Program-made: the position numbers and the translations under genes
The notes under the pieces: generated by a model
Seen by the model: the letters and a program-made list of their open reading frames with translations, nothing else
The model's database searches: none
Told to the model about the DNA's origin: nothing
Source of the DNA: JBJXFY01 sp046155815
Lineage (GTDB): Bacteria > Verrucomicrobiota > Verrucomicrobiia > Limisphaerales > CAIMTB01
NCBI GenBank assembly: GCA_046155815.1
Contig: JBJXFY010000430.1
Span: forward strand, 1-6,118
Reading direction: 5' to 3'
DNA: 6,118 nt
Shown: positions 5,352-6,118 of the stretch, one piece after another
Numbering within the stretch: the stretch's first letter is position 1
How the letters are laid out: every line of letters starts with the position of its first letter

Positions 5352-6118
5352 ATGGCCAAGAAACCTTCATCCGCCAAATCCGTCGAAACCCTCAGGCACG
5401 ACGACGCCAAGCGGAAGAACATCCCTTCCGCCGAGCATCAGTCCGTCCTCGAGGAGTCGCAGAAGACGCCCAAGACCCTCCGCTACCCACGCCACGCCGC
5501 CGGCTTGGAGGAGGAGAAGGCGGCTCGTCAGCGCGACCTCGATCCCCAGCTTGTCTGGCGCGGGAAGGATGAGCAGGACTGGAGCGACCTCGTCGTCCAC
5601 GCCCCTCCGCTTTACATTCAGGAAAAGGTCCACCCCAAGGCGCTCATTGATGACCTGCTGCGCCAGACCAAGGAAAGTCAGCACGACGCCGGGATGCTCA
5701 CGCCCGACCTCTTCGCCGACTTCAACGGCATCCCCAAGGGCGCGGACAAGACCGAGTTGTACGCCCACGACCAGAACTGGTCCAACCGCATGATTCTCGG
5801 CGACTCCCTGCAAGTCATGGCCAGCCTGGCCGAGCGCGAGGGCCTGCGCGGGCGCGTGCAGTGCATCTACTTCGACCCGCCCTACGGCATCAAGTTCAAC
5901 AGCAACTTCCAGTGGTCCACGACCAGCCGCGACGTGAAGGACGGGAAGGCCGACCACATCACCCGCGAGCCGGAGCAGGTCAAAGCCTTCCGCGACACCT
6001 GGCGCGACGGCATCCACAGCTACCTCACCTACCTGCGGGACCGGCTCACCGTCGCCCGCGATCTCCTCACCGATACCGGCTCCATCTTCGTGCAGATCGG
6101 CGATGAAAATGTCCACCG
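5352..6118 (+). CDS. Site-specific DNA methyltransferase (type III Mod-like), N-terminal part
   Basis: The frame is open from ATG 5352 to the right edge (255 full codons, 3' end missing). The first 60 residues are charged and Lys/Glu-rich. They are followed by WRGKDEQDWSDLVVHAPPLY (69-88) and IQEKVHPKALIDDL, a leader I associate with methyltransferases paired with this type of helicase-nuclease. The catalytic motif IV is DPPY at 175-178 in QCIYFDPPYGIKFN, preceded by NRMILGDSLQVM (145-156). Near the edge, TGSIFVQIGDENVH (242-255) is typical of beta-class N6-adenine methyltransferases. The target-recognition domain and the AdoMet-binding motifs X and I of this class would lie beyond the window, so the recognition site cannot be inferred. 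The most likely product is N6-methyladenine; N4-cytosine is the alternative for DPPY enzymes. The gene begins 11 bp after the toxin stop without a Shine-Dalgarno, so it is probably co-transcribed with the upstream genes. Confidence 0.92.
   Translation, partial: MAKKPSSAKSVETLRHDDAKRKNIPSAEHQSVLEESQKTPKTLRYPRHAAGLEEEKAARQRDLDPQLVWRGKDEQDWSDLVVHAPPLYIQEKVHPKALIDDLLRQTKESQHDAGMLTPDLFADFNGIPKGADKTELYAHDQNWSNRMILGDSLQVMASLAEREGLRGRVQCIYFDPPYGIKFNSNFQWSTTSRDVKDGKADHITREPEQVKAFRDTWRDGIHSYLTYLRDRLTVARDLLTDTGSIFVQIGDENVH

Noticed and set aside
5367..6116. Minus-strand open frame of 249 codons opposite the methyltransferase
   Set aside because: The plus strand encodes a clear DPPY methyltransferase over the same stretch, so the minus frame is its shadow.

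Overview
The window is high-GC DNA (clearly above 60% by eye) with no recognisable Shine-Dalgarno sequence in front of any of its gene starts. The left-hand gene fragment looks like a secreted N,N-dimethylformamidase-beta-like protein, a type I associate with Planctomycetota and Verrucomicrobiota. Together with the weak ribosome-binding sites this suggests that superphylum, but only as a low-confidence inference, because no rRNA or marker gene is present.

Layout: (1) 1-271, minus strand: 5' part of a secreted-protein gene that runs off the left edge. (2) 272-1423: a 1.15 kb gap between divergent genes with no convincing gene. It holds a palindrome, several perfect hairpins and a long degenerate tandem array (532-1057, about 25 units of 21 bp). 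(3) 1424-4528, plus strand: a complete 1034-aa type III-like restriction subunit (SF2 helicase plus C-terminal PD-(D/E)XK nuclease, resembling BPTD_3080-family restriction endonucleases). (4) 4613-5340: a two-gene toxin-antitoxin pair, UPF0175 antitoxin then DUF3368-type PIN toxin, overlapping by 4 bp. (5) 5352-6118: the first 255 codons of the partner DNA methyltransferase, with a DPPY motif, running off the right edge.

The four plus-strand genes form a compact defence cassette, probably co-transcribed: the gaps are 84 bp, a 4-bp overlap and 11 bp, with no terminator-like hairpin between them. The methyltransferase should mark host sites and the helicase-nuclease should cut unmodified DNA. 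The embedded PIN/UPF0175 pair could stabilise or guard the cassette. The most notable points are the toxin-antitoxin pair lying between res and mod, the res-first order (opposite to classical mod-res type III operons), and the 21-bp array upstream. In that array a heptad-like peptide pattern continues across a 1-bp frame change, which suggests either non-coding repeats with an indel or a decayed repeat-protein gene.
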